Shown here: one piece after another, positions 7,836 to 17,211 of the stretch
Numbering within the stretch: position 1 is the first letter of the stretch
Layout of the letters: every line of letters starts with the position of its first letter
Assembly: GCA_963805925.1 (NCBI GenBank)
Contig: CAWDWB010000002.1
Coordinates: 186,001-250,000 of the forward strand
DNA: 64,000 nucleotides
Source: CAMPKL01 sp963805925
GTDB taxonomy: Bacteria > Acidobacteriota > Terriglobia > Bryobacterales > UBA6623
Reading direction: 5' to 3'
Notes under the pieces: generated by a model
Told to the model about the DNA's origin: nothing
Seen by the model: only the letters and a program-made list of their open reading frames with translations
Databases searched by the model: none
Position numbers and translations under genes: made by a program

Positions 7836-9794
7836 GTGCCTGCAACTGTTCCATCCGAAACCAGAGAATTTCAAGCAGAAACCAAGCAGCTTCTGGACTT
7901 GGTGATTCATTCTCTCTACACCAATAAAGACATATTTCTCCGCGAACTGATATCGAACGCCTCAGACGCGCTCGACCGCGTCCGCTTTGAGTCGCTCACG
8001 ACCCCCGATCTGCTGGGAGAATCCGAGACCCTGGAGATCCGGCTCGATACCGATATCGCTGCCCGCAGCCTCTCGGTCTCCGACAACGGCATCGGGATGA
8101 GTCGCGAGGAGGTGATCTCCAATATTGGGTCGATCGCCAAATCCGGCACGAAGGAACTCGCTCAGAAGCTGAAAGAGGCCAAAGGCGGACAAGTGCCGCC
8201 TGAGTTGATCGGCAACTTTGGCGTTGGTTTCTATTCGGCATTCATGGTCGCGGACCGAGTTACGGTCGAAACGGTACGCGCCGGCGAATCGGAGTCGACT
8301 CGCTGGGAATCCCGAGCGGACGGCACTTACACGATTGGCGCGGGGACGAGGAACACTCGCGGTACAACCGTCACGCTGCACCTCAAACCGCCCGATCCTG
8401 AGGCCGGTATCCAGGACTACACCGACGAATGGACCCTGGAGAACATCGTCAAGCGTTACTCGGATTTTGTGAACTATCCGATTCGTCACAAGGTCACACG
8501 CGAAAAGAAAGAGACCGACGAGAAGGGAATCGTCAAGCCGGACGGCACGACGACCATCGTCACCGACGATAAGACGCTCAACTCGCAGATGCCGATTTGG
8601 GTCCGCTCGGAGAGCGAAGTCTCCGACGAGGACTACGACGAGTTCTACCGCCAGATCTCCGGCGACTGGGAGAAGCCCATGCTGCGCTTCTCTTACAAGG
8701 CGGAAGGCGTTTCCGAGTACCGGACGCTCATCTATGTTCCGGCCTCGAGTCCGCAGGATCTTTACTATTACAATTCCGAATTCGGTCTGCGCCTCTACGC
8801 GCGGCGGGTGCTGATCATGGACCGCTGCGAAGAGTTGCTGCCGCGATTCCTGCGGTTCTTCCGCGGAATCGTTGACGCTGCCGATCTTCCGCTGAACGTC
8901 TCGCGCCAGATGTTGCAGGAGAACCGGCACATCGCGCAGATACGCAAGTGGCTTACCCGCAAGGCGCTCGACTCGCTCGCCAAACTCCAAAAAGATGAGC
9001 CGGAAAAGTATCTGGCCTTCTGGAAAGAGTTCGGCCGCGCCATCAAGGAAGGAGTTGCATCCGAATTCCAACACAAAGAACGTATCGCGGAGTTGATGCT
9101 GTTCGAGTCCTCCGCCGACCCGCAGAAGATGACCACGTTCGCCGAATACGTAGGCCGCATGAAGAAGGGCCAAGAGGATATTTACTATCTCTCCGGAGAA
9201 TCCCGAACGATGTGCGAGAACTCGCCTTTGTTAGAGGGGTTCCTGGCCAAGGGATATGAGGTTCTCTTCCTGACGGATGGAGTGGATGAACTGGCTTTGC
9301 AATACTTGCCCGAGTATGACGGCAAGAAGCTGAAATCGGTCGCCAAGGCGGATGCGAATCTGGGCTCAGCGGACGAGAAGAAAGAAGCGGAAGCCAAGCT
9401 GAAGGAGTCCAGCGAAAAGTTGAAAGGGTTAACCGGTTCGCTGGCGGAAGCGCTCAAGAGCCAGGTTAAGCAAGTGCGCTTGTCGAATCGCCTGACCGAG
9501 TCGCCCGCCTGTCTGGCCGCCGAGGAGCATGACATGAGCCCCCAGATGGAGAGGCTGATGCGCATGAGCCAGGGGGAGTCGGCGCCGCGCCAGAGACGAA
9601 TTCTTGAGTTGAATCCCAAACACCAGATCGTTCAGCGGCTGCAAGCGCGTTACGAAGCTTCCGCGGACGATCCGCAGATCAGCGAGTACGCCGAGCTGCT
9701 CTACGGCTATGCCGCCTTGGCGGAAGGATTGGATTTGCCTGATGCCGCTCGCTTCAACAAGCTGCTGGTAAGCTTGATGGCACGAGACGCCTAG
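7836..9794 (+). CDS. htpG: Molecular chaperone HtpG (bacterial Hsp90)
   Basis: ATP-dependent cytosolic chaperone that remodels client proteins. The start is GTG at 7836, with a GGAGG site ~7 nt upstream; an in-frame codon at 7728 would read through the preceding gene and is rejected. 652 aa, slightly longer than the ~620 typical. The N-terminal GHKL ATPase domain shows LRELISNASDALDR, DNGIGM and GNFGVGFYSAFM. The middle domain carries LPLNVSRQMLQENR, and the C-terminal dimerisation domain carries SPACL and MSPQMERLMR. A Lys/Glu-rich stretch (~residues 510-540) joins the middle and C-terminal domains. Monocistronic; it converges with the methyltransferase gene, overlapping by 4 bp. Confidence 0.96.
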   Translation: MPATVPSETREFQAETKQLLDLVIHSLYTNKDIFLRELISNASDALDRVRFESLTTPDLLGESETLEIRLDTDIAARSLSVSDNGIGMSREEVISNIGSIAKSGTKELAQKLKEAKGGQVPPELIGNFGVGFYSAFMVADRVTVETVRAGESESTRWESRADGTYTIGAGTRNTRGTTVTLHLKPPDPEAGIQDYTDEWTLENIVKRYSDFVNYPIRHKVTREKKETDEKGIVKPDGTTTIVTDDKTLNSQMPIWVRSESEVSDEDYDEFYRQISGDWEKPMLRFSYKAEGVSEYRTLIYVPASSPQDLYYYNSEFGLRLYARRVLIMDRCEELLPRFLRFFRGIVDAADLPLNVSRQMLQENRHIAQIRKWLTRKALDSLAKLQKDEPEKYLAFWKEFGRAIKEGVASEFQHKERIAELMLFESSADPQKMTTFAEYVGRMKKGQEDIYYLSGESRTMCENSPLLEGFLAKGYEVLFLTDGVDELALQYLPEYDGKKLKSVAKADANLGSADEKKEAEAKLKESSEKLKGLTGSLAEALKSQVKQVRLSNRLTESPACLAAEEHDMSPQMERLMRMSQGESAPRQRRILELNPKHQIVQRLQARYEASADDPQISEYAELLYGYAALAEGLDLPDAARFNKLLVSLMARDA

Positions 9795-10531
9795 ACTCCG
9801 TCGTGGTCAAACTTCCAGCGCAACTGCCGCAACATCGCCATGAGCAGTTGCGAGTCGGCCGGGGCTAATCGCAAGCGGGTGATCCAGCGGCGCACCTTTT
9901 GCGTTTGGGCTTCCTCGCTGCCGTCAAAGATGAAGCCGCTGTCGGCTAACAGCGGCAACAGCAAGCCTAAGATGCGGTCTCGCTCCTGAGCGGAAACCGA
10001 CGCTGGCGTCTTCAATTCCGGGATCGCTCGGGCGTGGCGGGCGATCTCGTAACAAATCAAGGCCACGGCTTGGCCTAGATTCATCGACGGACAGTTGGGG
10101 TTCGTCGGTATCTCCAACAACCAGTCGCAGTGCGACAGGTCTTCCCGCGACAGACCGTATTTCTCGGGACCGAACAGAATCGCGACCGGTCGATCTTCGA
10201 GATGAGTGCGGATGGCGTGGCCTGCCGTGGTCAGCTCTTTCTGCACGAGATCGGTGGAGCGCCCTTTCGCCGCTGATGTCGCCGCGATCAACGACGCATC
10301 GCCCAGCGCTTCCGCAAAACTCGACGTCACCCGGGCGTTCTGCAAGACCTTGGCCCCGCCCATCGCCGACTTGGCCTCGCGGAATGCCTTGTCCCAAGGG
10401 TCAACAAGCCACAAGTCTTCGAAGCCGAAATTGTACATGGCCCGCGCCGCCGCCCCGATGTTGAGCGGATTACGCGGTTGGACAAGGACGATTCTTAGTC
10501 GTTTCTTAGTCTCGGAAGACACGGGCTCCAA
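9791..10531 (-). CDS. trmJ: TrmJ-like tRNA/rRNA 2'-O-methyltransferase (SpoU family)
   Basis: SPOUT methyltransferase that uses SAM to methylate ribose, in TrmJ at position 32 of some tRNAs. It shows the three SpoU motifs: VQPRNPLNIGAAARAM near the N-terminus, LFGPEKYGLS (~residue 121) and IPTNPNCPSMNLGQAVALI (~143-161) in the trefoil knot. 246 aa, with the C-terminal extension typical of TrmJ. The start is TTG at 10531; a GTG 9 nt downstream is equally possible. It is divergent from the foldase gene, with only 19 bp between starts, so promoters must overlap the coding ends. Confidence 0.85.
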   Translation of the reverse strand: MEPVSSETKKRLRIVLVQPRNPLNIGAAARAMYNFGFEDLWLVDPWDKAFREAKSAMGGAKVLQNARVTSSFAEALGDASLIAATSAAKGRSTDLVQKELTTAGHAIRTHLEDRPVAILFGPEKYGLSREDLSHCDWLLEIPTNPNCPSMNLGQAVALICYEIARHARAIPELKTPASVSAQERDRILGLLLPLLADSGFIFDGSEEAQTQKVRRWITRLRLAPADSQLLMAMLRQLRWKFDHDGV

Positions 10532-10550
10532 GTCCTATAATAGGAAGGAT

Positions 10551-12506
10551 ATGTTCGACGTTTTCCGCAGCCAACGGAAGTCTGTAAAGTACCTTCTGTC
10601 TTTTCTACTCGGCATGGTCGGTCTGTCCATGGTGATCACCTTGGTCCCAGGACTGTTCTCGACTCCGACGATGGACCAAAATAGTCCGGTGCTGGCGGAG
10701 GTAGACGGCGAACCGATCACGATTGGCGACGTCCAGACTCAACTGAACCAAATGATTCCCCCGGGGCAAGACGCGTCACGTCTGCTGGGTCTGATGGCTC
10801 CTCAGGCATTGGACACTCTGGTGACCGAGCGCGTGCTCCTTGCCGAGGCGGATCGGCTCGGACTCAAGCCGAACGATAGGCAACTGGCGGAATGGATTCG
10901 CGATCAGATCCCGGCGCTGTTTCCCGGCGGGAAATTCGACGCCGCGCAGTACGCGGCCATGGTGCAACAGCGTTTCAACATGACGGTACCCGCTTTCGAG
11001 CATCGCCTGATGGTCGATCTGACCGTCCAGGGTCGGCTGCAGTCGATGGTTACCGACAGCGTCGTCGTCACCGAGCCGGAATTGAAGAGGGCGTTCGCTG
11101 AACAGAACGAAAAAGCGCGGATCCAATACGTTTTGGTGGATACGGCTCCATTCCGCAGCGAGGTCGATGCCTCGGATGCCAACGTGACGGAGTACTTCAA
11201 CAACAATCGCCTCCGTTACCAAACCGAAGAGACGCGGAGCGTCGTGTACGTCACCTTCGTTGCTCCCGCAGCGCCCGCCGGGTCTCAGATTTCGGATGCC
11301 GAGATACGCAACTTCTACGATCAGAACCGTTACCGCTTCGAGACCCCGGAGCGCGTGCACCCGAGTCACATCCTGTTTCTGACGATCAACCCCGATACGG
11401 GCCAGCCGTTAACGGATGCTGAGAAGGCCGCCAAGAAGACGCTCGCCAACGAAGTACTGGCCAAGGTAAAGGCCGGAGAGGACTTCGCGACGCTCGCCAA
11501 GCAGTACTCGGAAGACCCCGGCACCAAGGAATCAGGCGGCGATTTGGGGTGGGTCGCGCGCGGACAAATGGGCACCGCTGCATTTGAAGATCCTACGTTT
11601 GCGTTGCAAGCGGGTCAGGTCAGCGATGTCGTCGAGACCGAGTTCGGTTTTCACATCATCAAGATGAATGAGCGAGAGCCAGCGCAGCGTCGGCCACTTG
11701 AAGAAGTTCGCGAAGAGATCATCGGCGACTTACGAGCCGAACGGGCTGCACTTGATCGTCAGAACCAAGAAGATCAGGCGATGATCGCCTTGCGCAATGC
11801 GACGCCCGAGAACATCAATGAAGTCGCCGCCGGCCTTGGTTTTCCGGCTCAGACCTTTGCCGACTTCACGCAGACCGCGGCGCCGCCGCAGATCTCTCGC
11901 GCGCCGTCTCTCCGTCAGGCTATATTTTCCGGCACAGTGGGCGAACTGATTCCCCACGCCGACGAGAACGGCATGGTTGCCGTGATGATTACCAACATCT
12001 CCCCCGCTAGGGACATGACTTTTGAGGAAGCCCGCACTCGCGCAGTCAACGACTACATAACGGCTGAGGCGCGGACCAAGGCCGAGGCGAAGGCCGCCGA
12101 GCTATTGGCTGCGGCAAAAACTTCAAGCCTTGCGGAGGCGGCTGAATCCTTGGGGTTGAAGGTCGTCACGAGCGACCCCTTCCGGCGTGCCGATCAAGTG
12201 CCCGGGCTGGGCAGCGGCCAGACGCTGTCCGCCGCATTCACCGCGCCCATCGAAGAGGTCCAGGGGCCGCTAGCGGTCGGCACGGGCTATGTCGTATTTG
12301 CGCCTACCGAGCGCATTCCGGCAGATATGACCGGCTTTGCTGCGCAGCGGGCGGCGTTGCGTGAGAAATTGCTCGACGACCGCCGCGCCGAAGCGTTCGA
12401 GATATTCCGCAATTCGCTGGTTGCCCGTTATCAAGCGGAGGGCAAGATTCGTCGGTACGAAGCTAGGATTCAGCAGTTCTTGGATCAAGCGTCACGACCG
12501 CTCTGA
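10551..12506 (+). CDS. SurA/PpiD-type peptidyl-prolyl isomerase, membrane-anchored
   Basis: Periplasmic foldase that helps outer-membrane or secreted proteins fold. The ATG at 10551 has AGGAAGG directly upstream. One N-terminal membrane anchor (residues ~12-35) precedes a SurA_N-like chaperone region (~45-200). A parvulin (PpiC) domain follows at ~260-380, recognisable by HPSHILF, YSEDPGTKESGGDLGWV and FGFHIIKM, and a second SurA/PpiD-type helical region completes the protein. 651 aa, similar to PpiD of enteric bacteria. Located just upstream of RND export genes on the same strand, 106 bp away, but not clearly in the same operon. Confidence 0.9.
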   Translation: MFDVFRSQRKSVKYLLSFLLGMVGLSMVITLVPGLFSTPTMDQNSPVLAEVDGEPITIGDVQTQLNQMIPPGQDASRLLGLMAPQALDTLVTERVLLAEADRLGLKPNDRQLAEWIRDQIPALFPGGKFDAAQYAAMVQQRFNMTVPAFEHRLMVDLTVQGRLQSMVTDSVVVTEPELKRAFAEQNEKARIQYVLVDTAPFRSEVDASDANVTEYFNNNRLRYQTEETRSVVYVTFVAPAAPAGSQISDAEIRNFYDQNRYRFETPERVHPSHILFLTINPDTGQPLTDAEKAAKKTLANEVLAKVKAGEDFATLAKQYSEDPGTKESGGDLGWVARGQMGTAAFEDPTFALQAGQVSDVVETEFGFHIIKMNEREPAQRRPLEEVREEIIGDLRAERAALDRQNQEDQAMIALRNATPENINEVAAGLGFPAQTFADFTQTAAPPQISRAPSLRQAIFSGTVGELIPHADENGMVAVMITNISPARDMTFEEARTRAVNDYITAEARTKAEAKAAELLAAAKTSSLAEAAESLGLKVVTSDPFRRADQVPGLGSGQTLSAAFTAPIEEVQGPLAVGTGYVVFAPTERIPADMTGFAAQRAALREKLLDDRRAEAFEIFRNSLVARYQAEGKIRRYEARIQQFLDQASRPL

Positions 12507-12612
12507 TTTCATCTGAGTTGAGATCCGGGCGTGTTTCTTGGAACAACTCCCAGGTCAGCGCCGTATTTCTCTTGCGTTAGTCTAATTATTGACGGAGGGC
12601 AGGGGAGTACCG

Positions 12613-13818
12613 TTGAGAACTTGGGTTTATCTGTTCGTTGGGCTCGTGGTTGCTGCCGTTCTAGGTATCGGCTACTTTTCCAAGAATTTCGCGCTCGACA
12701 TTCGACCTAAGAATGCCGCTGCGGCTGCCCCGAACGGCCAAGCGAAGCCGGACGAGCCGACTCCGGTGCGAACGGTGGCTGCCGTGCGCGGCTCGGTCGA
12801 TGCTTCCGTCGACGCCACCGCCAACCTCCGGGCCCTCCGCAATGTCACGATCCTGTCACGCTCCGAGGGCGTCGTCCAGCGCGTTGCCGTAGAAGAGGGA
12901 GACTTTGTTCGCTCTGGGCAGGTGCTTTGCCAGTTGGACGACAAGGAACTCCAGGTTGATCTCGAACTTGCCCGCCAACGCTTGGCGCAGACGCGCGTTC
13001 AATTAGAGAGCGCCCAAATCGTGCGCGAAAAGTTGCAGGGTCAGGTCGTCGCCAAGAAGACGGAAGTGAAGAGAAATGAGGACGCCCTGGCTGAGGGATT
13101 GGTGAGCGACACCGATGTCGAACTCGTGCGCAATCAACTCTCCGAGCTCACCCACGATGAGCGCTCGCAAGAAGCTTCCGTCCGCGAGAATCAATTCCGC
13201 GTGGAAGAGTTGCAGGCGGAGATCGAGAAAGTCGAACTGCAGATTGCGCACGCCAAGGTCACCGCTCCGTTCACAGGCACGATCGTGAAGCGTTCGATTG
13301 ACCTGGGCCAGTCAGTACGGGCCAGCGACGAGCTTTTCAACTTGGCTGCCTTCTCGCCGCTTTACGCCGATGTTTTTCTGTCCGAAGCCGAGTCCCGAGT
13401 CGTTAAGCCGGGCCAAGTCGCTTCCATCTCGCTTGACATCAGTCAAGCCGCTATCGCCGGACGCATTGTCCGCATCAGTCCCGTGGTGGACGACGAAACG
13501 GGTACCGTCAAAGTCACGGTGGAGATCCAGTCGCCGACCGCCCCGTTTCGGCCCGGCGCATTCGTCCGCGTCAACATCAAGACCGACACCGTCCAAGATG
13601 CCGTGTTGATTCCCAAGTCCGCCGTCATTGAGCGAGACGGCGAGACGTACGTATTTGTGACCGACAACCATATTGCTCACAAGAAAACGGTGCAGTTGGG
13701 ATACGAAGACGGCGCCAGCGTGGAAGTTCGCGCCGGTCTCGGCCAGGGCGAGCTAGTCGTTGTCGCCGGTCAAGGATCGCTCGAAGAGGGCGACAAAACG
13801 TCAACGGTTGAACTGTAA
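12613..13818 (+). CDS. RND efflux periplasmic adaptor (membrane fusion protein)
   Basis: Links an inner-membrane RND pump to an outer-membrane channel. The TTG at 12613 has GGGGAG 5 nt upstream and starts directly at a membrane anchor (MRTWVYLFVGLVVAAVLGIG); the in-frame TTG at 12589 is less likely. The order is membrane anchor, lipoyl half (~70-105), a long alpha-hairpin/coiled coil (~105-205), second lipoyl half (KVTAPFTGTIVKRSIDLGQ), beta-barrel (~245-320) and a membrane-proximal domain with VLIPKSAVIERDG. 401 aa. It lies directly before two RND permeases. No outer-membrane factor (TolC-like) gene is in the window. Confidence 0.92.
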   Translation: MRTWVYLFVGLVVAAVLGIGYFSKNFALDIRPKNAAAAAPNGQAKPDEPTPVRTVAAVRGSVDASVDATANLRALRNVTILSRSEGVVQRVAVEEGDFVRSGQVLCQLDDKELQVDLELARQRLAQTRVQLESAQIVREKLQGQVVAKKTEVKRNEDALAEGLVSDTDVELVRNQLSELTHDERSQEASVRENQFRVEELQAEIEKVELQIAHAKVTAPFTGTIVKRSIDLGQSVRASDELFNLAAFSPLYADVFLSEAESRVVKPGQVASISLDISQAAIAGRIVRISPVVDDETGTVKVTVEIQSPTAPFRPGAFVRVNIKTDTVQDAVLIPKSAVIERDGETYVFVTDNHIAHKKTVQLGYEDGASVEVRAGLGQGELVVVAGQGSLEEGDKTSTVEL

Positions 13819-13854
13819 TCACCTCATGCCTCGGACGGCATCTTAGACAAGACC

Positions 13855-16800
13855 ATGCTACCGGCCCGAATCGCAGTCCGTCGGCCCGTCACGACATCGA
13901 TGTTCGTGGTGGCCGTGTGCCTGTTCGGATTCGTTTCTCTCAACAGGCTGGCGCTCAACCTGCTGCCCGACATTTCCTATCCCTCGCTGACGATTCAGAC
14001 GACCTACGAGGACGCCGCGCCGGAAGAAATCGAGGCGCTGATCACGCGTCCGGTCGAAGAGTCCGTCGGCGTGTCGTCCGGCTTGACCCGTCTCAGTTCG
14101 ATTTCCCGGCCCGGTCAATCCGAGGTCGTTTTGGAGTTCGGCTGGGGCGTCAACATGGATCTCGCTTCCATCGAGGTCCGCGAAAAGCTCGATCTGCTCA
14201 CGCTTCCTGAGGATGCCGACAAGCCGGTCATCCTTCGATTCGATCCCTCCTACGATCCGATCATGCGCGTGCAGCTCTACTCCGACATGAGTCTGAGCCA
14301 GCTGCGAACCGTGGCCGAAGAGGAGATGAAAAAGCGTCTCGAATCGGTCGAAGGCGTGGCGGCGATTAAGGTCGCCGGCGGGCGTGAGGAGCAGATTCGC
14401 GTCGAGATCGATGAAAAGAAGCTCGCCGAGCTAGGCATTCCGATCACCGAGGTCACCCAGGTTCTCCAGCAAGAGAACCTCAACCAAGCCAGCGGTTCGC
14501 TCTACGACCTCGATGCCAACTATCTGGTGCGCATGCTTAACGAGTTTCGGACCGTGGAAGAGATTCGGGGCATCATTATTCGTGATAGCTCCGGCCGCAG
14601 GGTATTGCTCGGAGATGTCGCCGACGTGCAACGCGGGGCCAAGGAACGCGGCGTCATCGCGCGCTACAACGGCGACGAGAGCGTCGAACTGGCCATATAC
14701 AAAGAAGGCGACGCCAACACCGTCCAGGTCGCGCAAGCGGTCAAGACGCGACTCGGTTCGCTCAAGGGCGAGCAAGGCTTCCCCAAGAACCTGGAGTGGG
14801 CCGTTGTATTCAATCAGGCGGACTTTATTTCCGAGAGCGTCTCGAACGTGCTCAACGCGGCCTTGGTGGGCGGCCTGCTGGCGACCATCATCCTGTTCCT
14901 TTTTCTCCGCGACGTCCGCAGCACTCTGATCATTGCTCTGTCGATTCCCGTCTCGATTCTGGCGACTTTCGCGCTGATGTATCAGACCGGCATCACCCTC
15001 AACATCATGTCCTTGGGGGGCGTGGCGCTGGGCGTCGGCATGCTCGTCGATAATTCCATCGTGGTGTTGGAAGCCGTGGACCGCTATCGGCGAGACGGCG
15101 GCAGCATCCGCGAGCAGGTTTACAAAGGTACGAAAGAAGTCGGCGGAGCGGTCACGGCCTCGACCCTGACCACCGTCGCGGTGTTCTTGCCGCTGGTCTT
15201 CGTCGAAGGCATCGCCGGCCAACTGTTCAAAGACCAAGCGCTGACCATTACCTACGCGCTTCTCGCTTCTCTGGCTGTCGCGCTGACCTTTATTCCCATG
15301 GCGTTGGCTCTTGAAGGTTTCGCGACGCCGTCGCTGAGAGTGGAACCTTCGAACGGTCCAACTCCGACGTCTGGGTGGGGCGCATTGAAAGCCGGCGTTT
15401 CTCGAGTGGGCCGTTTCTTCTTCGTGGATATCGCCACCGTGTTGTTGGCCGATGGACGCAGGCTCGTGCGCTGGTGCAGTGAGGTCGTCAACAAGATTCT
15501 CGACCCCGTCCTCTCCGTGTTCGATCGCTTCTACGGACGCATCGAGGAAGCCTATCCGAAACTCCTCACCAATGCTCTTGATAATCCGGCGGCCGTCGTT
15601 TGGGTGACCGTCGCGACGATCGTCATTGCCTTTGGTCTATCTACTACGTTGGGCGGCGAACTGATCCCGAGTCTGAGCCAAGGCGAGTTCTCTTTCGAGG
15701 TGGAATTGCCGGAAGGGCGTCCCTTGGAGCAAACGGATCTGCTTCTGCAGCAAGTCGAAGACAAGGTCAAGGAATATCCAGAGGTCGAGTCCGTCTTCTC
15801 GCGAGTCGGCGGCAGCCAAAGCAATCAGTTCGCGGCCGGCGCCATCGAAGAAAACTTCGGACAGCTGTTCGTCATGCTCAAGAACAAAGCAGACAAAGCC
15901 GGCGAGGCTTCCGTCATCGAGCGCATTCGCCAAGAGCTGGCCCAACAGCCGGACGTCAAGTACGTCTTTAGCCGTCCCACATTGTTCAGCTTTAAGACGC
16001 CGATCGAAGTCGAGATTTATGCTTTTGACTTGGAGCGCCAACGCCTTGCCGCCGATATGATCGCCGCCCGGCTCGCATCCATTGACGGACTCGGAGACAT
16101 CCAGACGACGACCCAACTCGGCAATCCGGAGGTTCAGATCCGCTTCGACCGCGAACGGCTGGCCAGGTTGGGCCTGGAGGAGAACCAGGTCTCGCAAGTC
16201 CTGCGCAACAAGATTCGCGGCGACGTCGCCTCGCGCTTCAGGGAAGGGGATCGTCAGATCGACATTCTTGTGCGAGCTGAGGAGCAGGACCGCACCAGCA
16301 TCGCCGATCTGGGCAACCTGATCATCAACGCGCCTGCTGGCGGCGCTAACCAGAATGCCCAGAACCAAGGCGAAGGCGGCGAGCCCGCTGCTGCCGAGCA
16401 GGCGCAGGCGAACCGCGCTCCGCAAGCGACCTTCGTCCCCATTCGCCTTTCTCAGATTGCAACGGTTGAGATGTCTCGCGGCCCCAGCGAAGTGCGCCGT
16501 ATACGCTCCCAACGCGCCGCCATCGTCTCCGCCAGCTTGACCGGGCGCGACCTCAACTCCGTTTCGCGCGACATACGAGCCGCCCTAGCCGACATGCAGG
16601 GCAAACTGCCTACCGGAGTCACCGCGACTCTCGGCGGCCAGAACGAAGAGTTGGAAACGTCGTTCAACAGTCTGATGTTCGCGCTCGGCTTGGCCGTATT
16701 CCTGGTCTACCTGGTGATGGCTTCGCAGTTCGAATCGCTGGTCCAACCGTTCATCATCCTGTTCACGGTTCCTCTGGGCCTGGCCGGCGTCGTCATTTCG

Positions 16801-17211
16801 CTGGCCGTCACTCGGACTCCGGTGAGCGTCGTCGCGTTGTTGGGCGTGATCGTGTTGGCCGGCATTGTCGTCAACAACGCTATCGTGCTGCTCGACTACG
16901 CCAATCAACTCCGCCGCGAAGGCGTTTCCAAACGCGACGCGATCGTCCAGGCGGGCCGCGTCCGGTTGCGTCCGATCGTCATGACGACCCTCACTACGGT
17001 CCTCGGCTTAGCCCCGATGGCCATTGGACTGGGCGAGGGCGCTGAAATTCGCACTCCGATGGCGATTGCGGTCATGGGCGGACTTTCTCTCTCAACGCTA
17101 TTGACCCTCGTTCTCATCCCGGTCGTGTACGAGTGGGCCGATCGGAAACACTACGAAGTCGAAGACATCCAGCCCGATACAAGCCACGAAGCATGGCAGG
17201 CGGGAGACTAA
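13855..17211 (+). CDS. RND multidrug/export permease (AcrB/MdtB-like), first of a tandem pair
   Basis: 1118-aa inner-membrane proton-driven exporter with the duplicated 6-TM plus large periplasmic loop architecture. The TM4 motif GMLVDNSIVVLE (~residue 396) contains one of the two proton-relay acids (D followed by N). TM10 has GIVVNNAIVLLDY (~1002), lacking the Lys seen in AcrB. Two insertions are notable: a ~90-residue cytoplasmic stretch around 500-590, and an Ala/Gln/Asn-rich linker (~825-860) in the second periplasmic loop. It follows the adaptor by 36 bp and is joined end to start with the next permease, so the two may form a heteromeric MdtBC-like pump. Confidence 0.93.
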   Translation: MLPARIAVRRPVTTSMFVVAVCLFGFVSLNRLALNLLPDISYPSLTIQTTYEDAAPEEIEALITRPVEESVGVSSGLTRLSSISRPGQSEVVLEFGWGVNMDLASIEVREKLDLLTLPEDADKPVILRFDPSYDPIMRVQLYSDMSLSQLRTVAEEEMKKRLESVEGVAAIKVAGGREEQIRVEIDEKKLAELGIPITEVTQVLQQENLNQASGSLYDLDANYLVRMLNEFRTVEEIRGIIIRDSSGRRVLLGDVADVQRGAKERGVIARYNGDESVELAIYKEGDANTVQVAQAVKTRLGSLKGEQGFPKNLEWAVVFNQADFISESVSNVLNAALVGGLLATIILFLFLRDVRSTLIIALSIPVSILATFALMYQTGITLNIMSLGGVALGVGMLVDNSIVVLEAVDRYRRDGGSIREQVYKGTKEVGGAVTASTLTTVAVFLPLVFVEGIAGQLFKDQALTITYALLASLAVALTFIPMALALEGFATPSLRVEPSNGPTPTSGWGALKAGVSRVGRFFFVDIATVLLADGRRLVRWCSEVVNKILDPVLSVFDRFYGRIEEAYPKLLTNALDNPAAVVWVTVATIVIAFGLSTTLGGELIPSLSQGEFSFEVELPEGRPLEQTDLLLQQVEDKVKEYPEVESVFSRVGGSQSNQFAAGAIEENFGQLFVMLKNKADKAGEASVIERIRQELAQQPDVKYVFSRPTLFSFKTPIEVEIYAFDLERQRLAADMIAARLASIDGLGDIQTTTQLGNPEVQIRFDRERLARLGLEENQVSQVLRNKIRGDVASRFREGDRQIDILVRAEEQDRTSIADLGNLIINAPAGGANQNAQNQGEGGEPAAAEQAQANRAPQATFVPIRLSQIATVEMSRGPSEVRRIRSQRAAIVSASLTGRDLNSVSRDIRAALADMQGKLPTGVTATLGGQNEELETSFNSLMFALGLAVFLVYLVMASQFESLVQPFIILFTVPLGLAGVVISLAVTRTPVSVVALLGVIVLAGIVVNNAIVLLDYANQLRREGVSKRDAIVQAGRVRLRPIVMTTLTTVLGLAPMAIGLGEGAEIRTPMAIAVMGGLSLSTLLTLVLIPVVYEWADRKHYEVEDIQPDTSHEAWQAGD

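Noticed and set aside
7962..9173. 403-residue open frame on the minus strand opposite htpG
   Set aside because: htpG is unmistakable on the plus strand over its whole length; the antisense frame has no recognisable motif and is a by-product of GC-rich codon use.
10535..10542. TATAAT box just before the SurA/PpiD-type gene
   Set aside because: It is only ~10 bp from the ATG and would place the transcript start inside the AGGAAGG site; no matching -35 was found.
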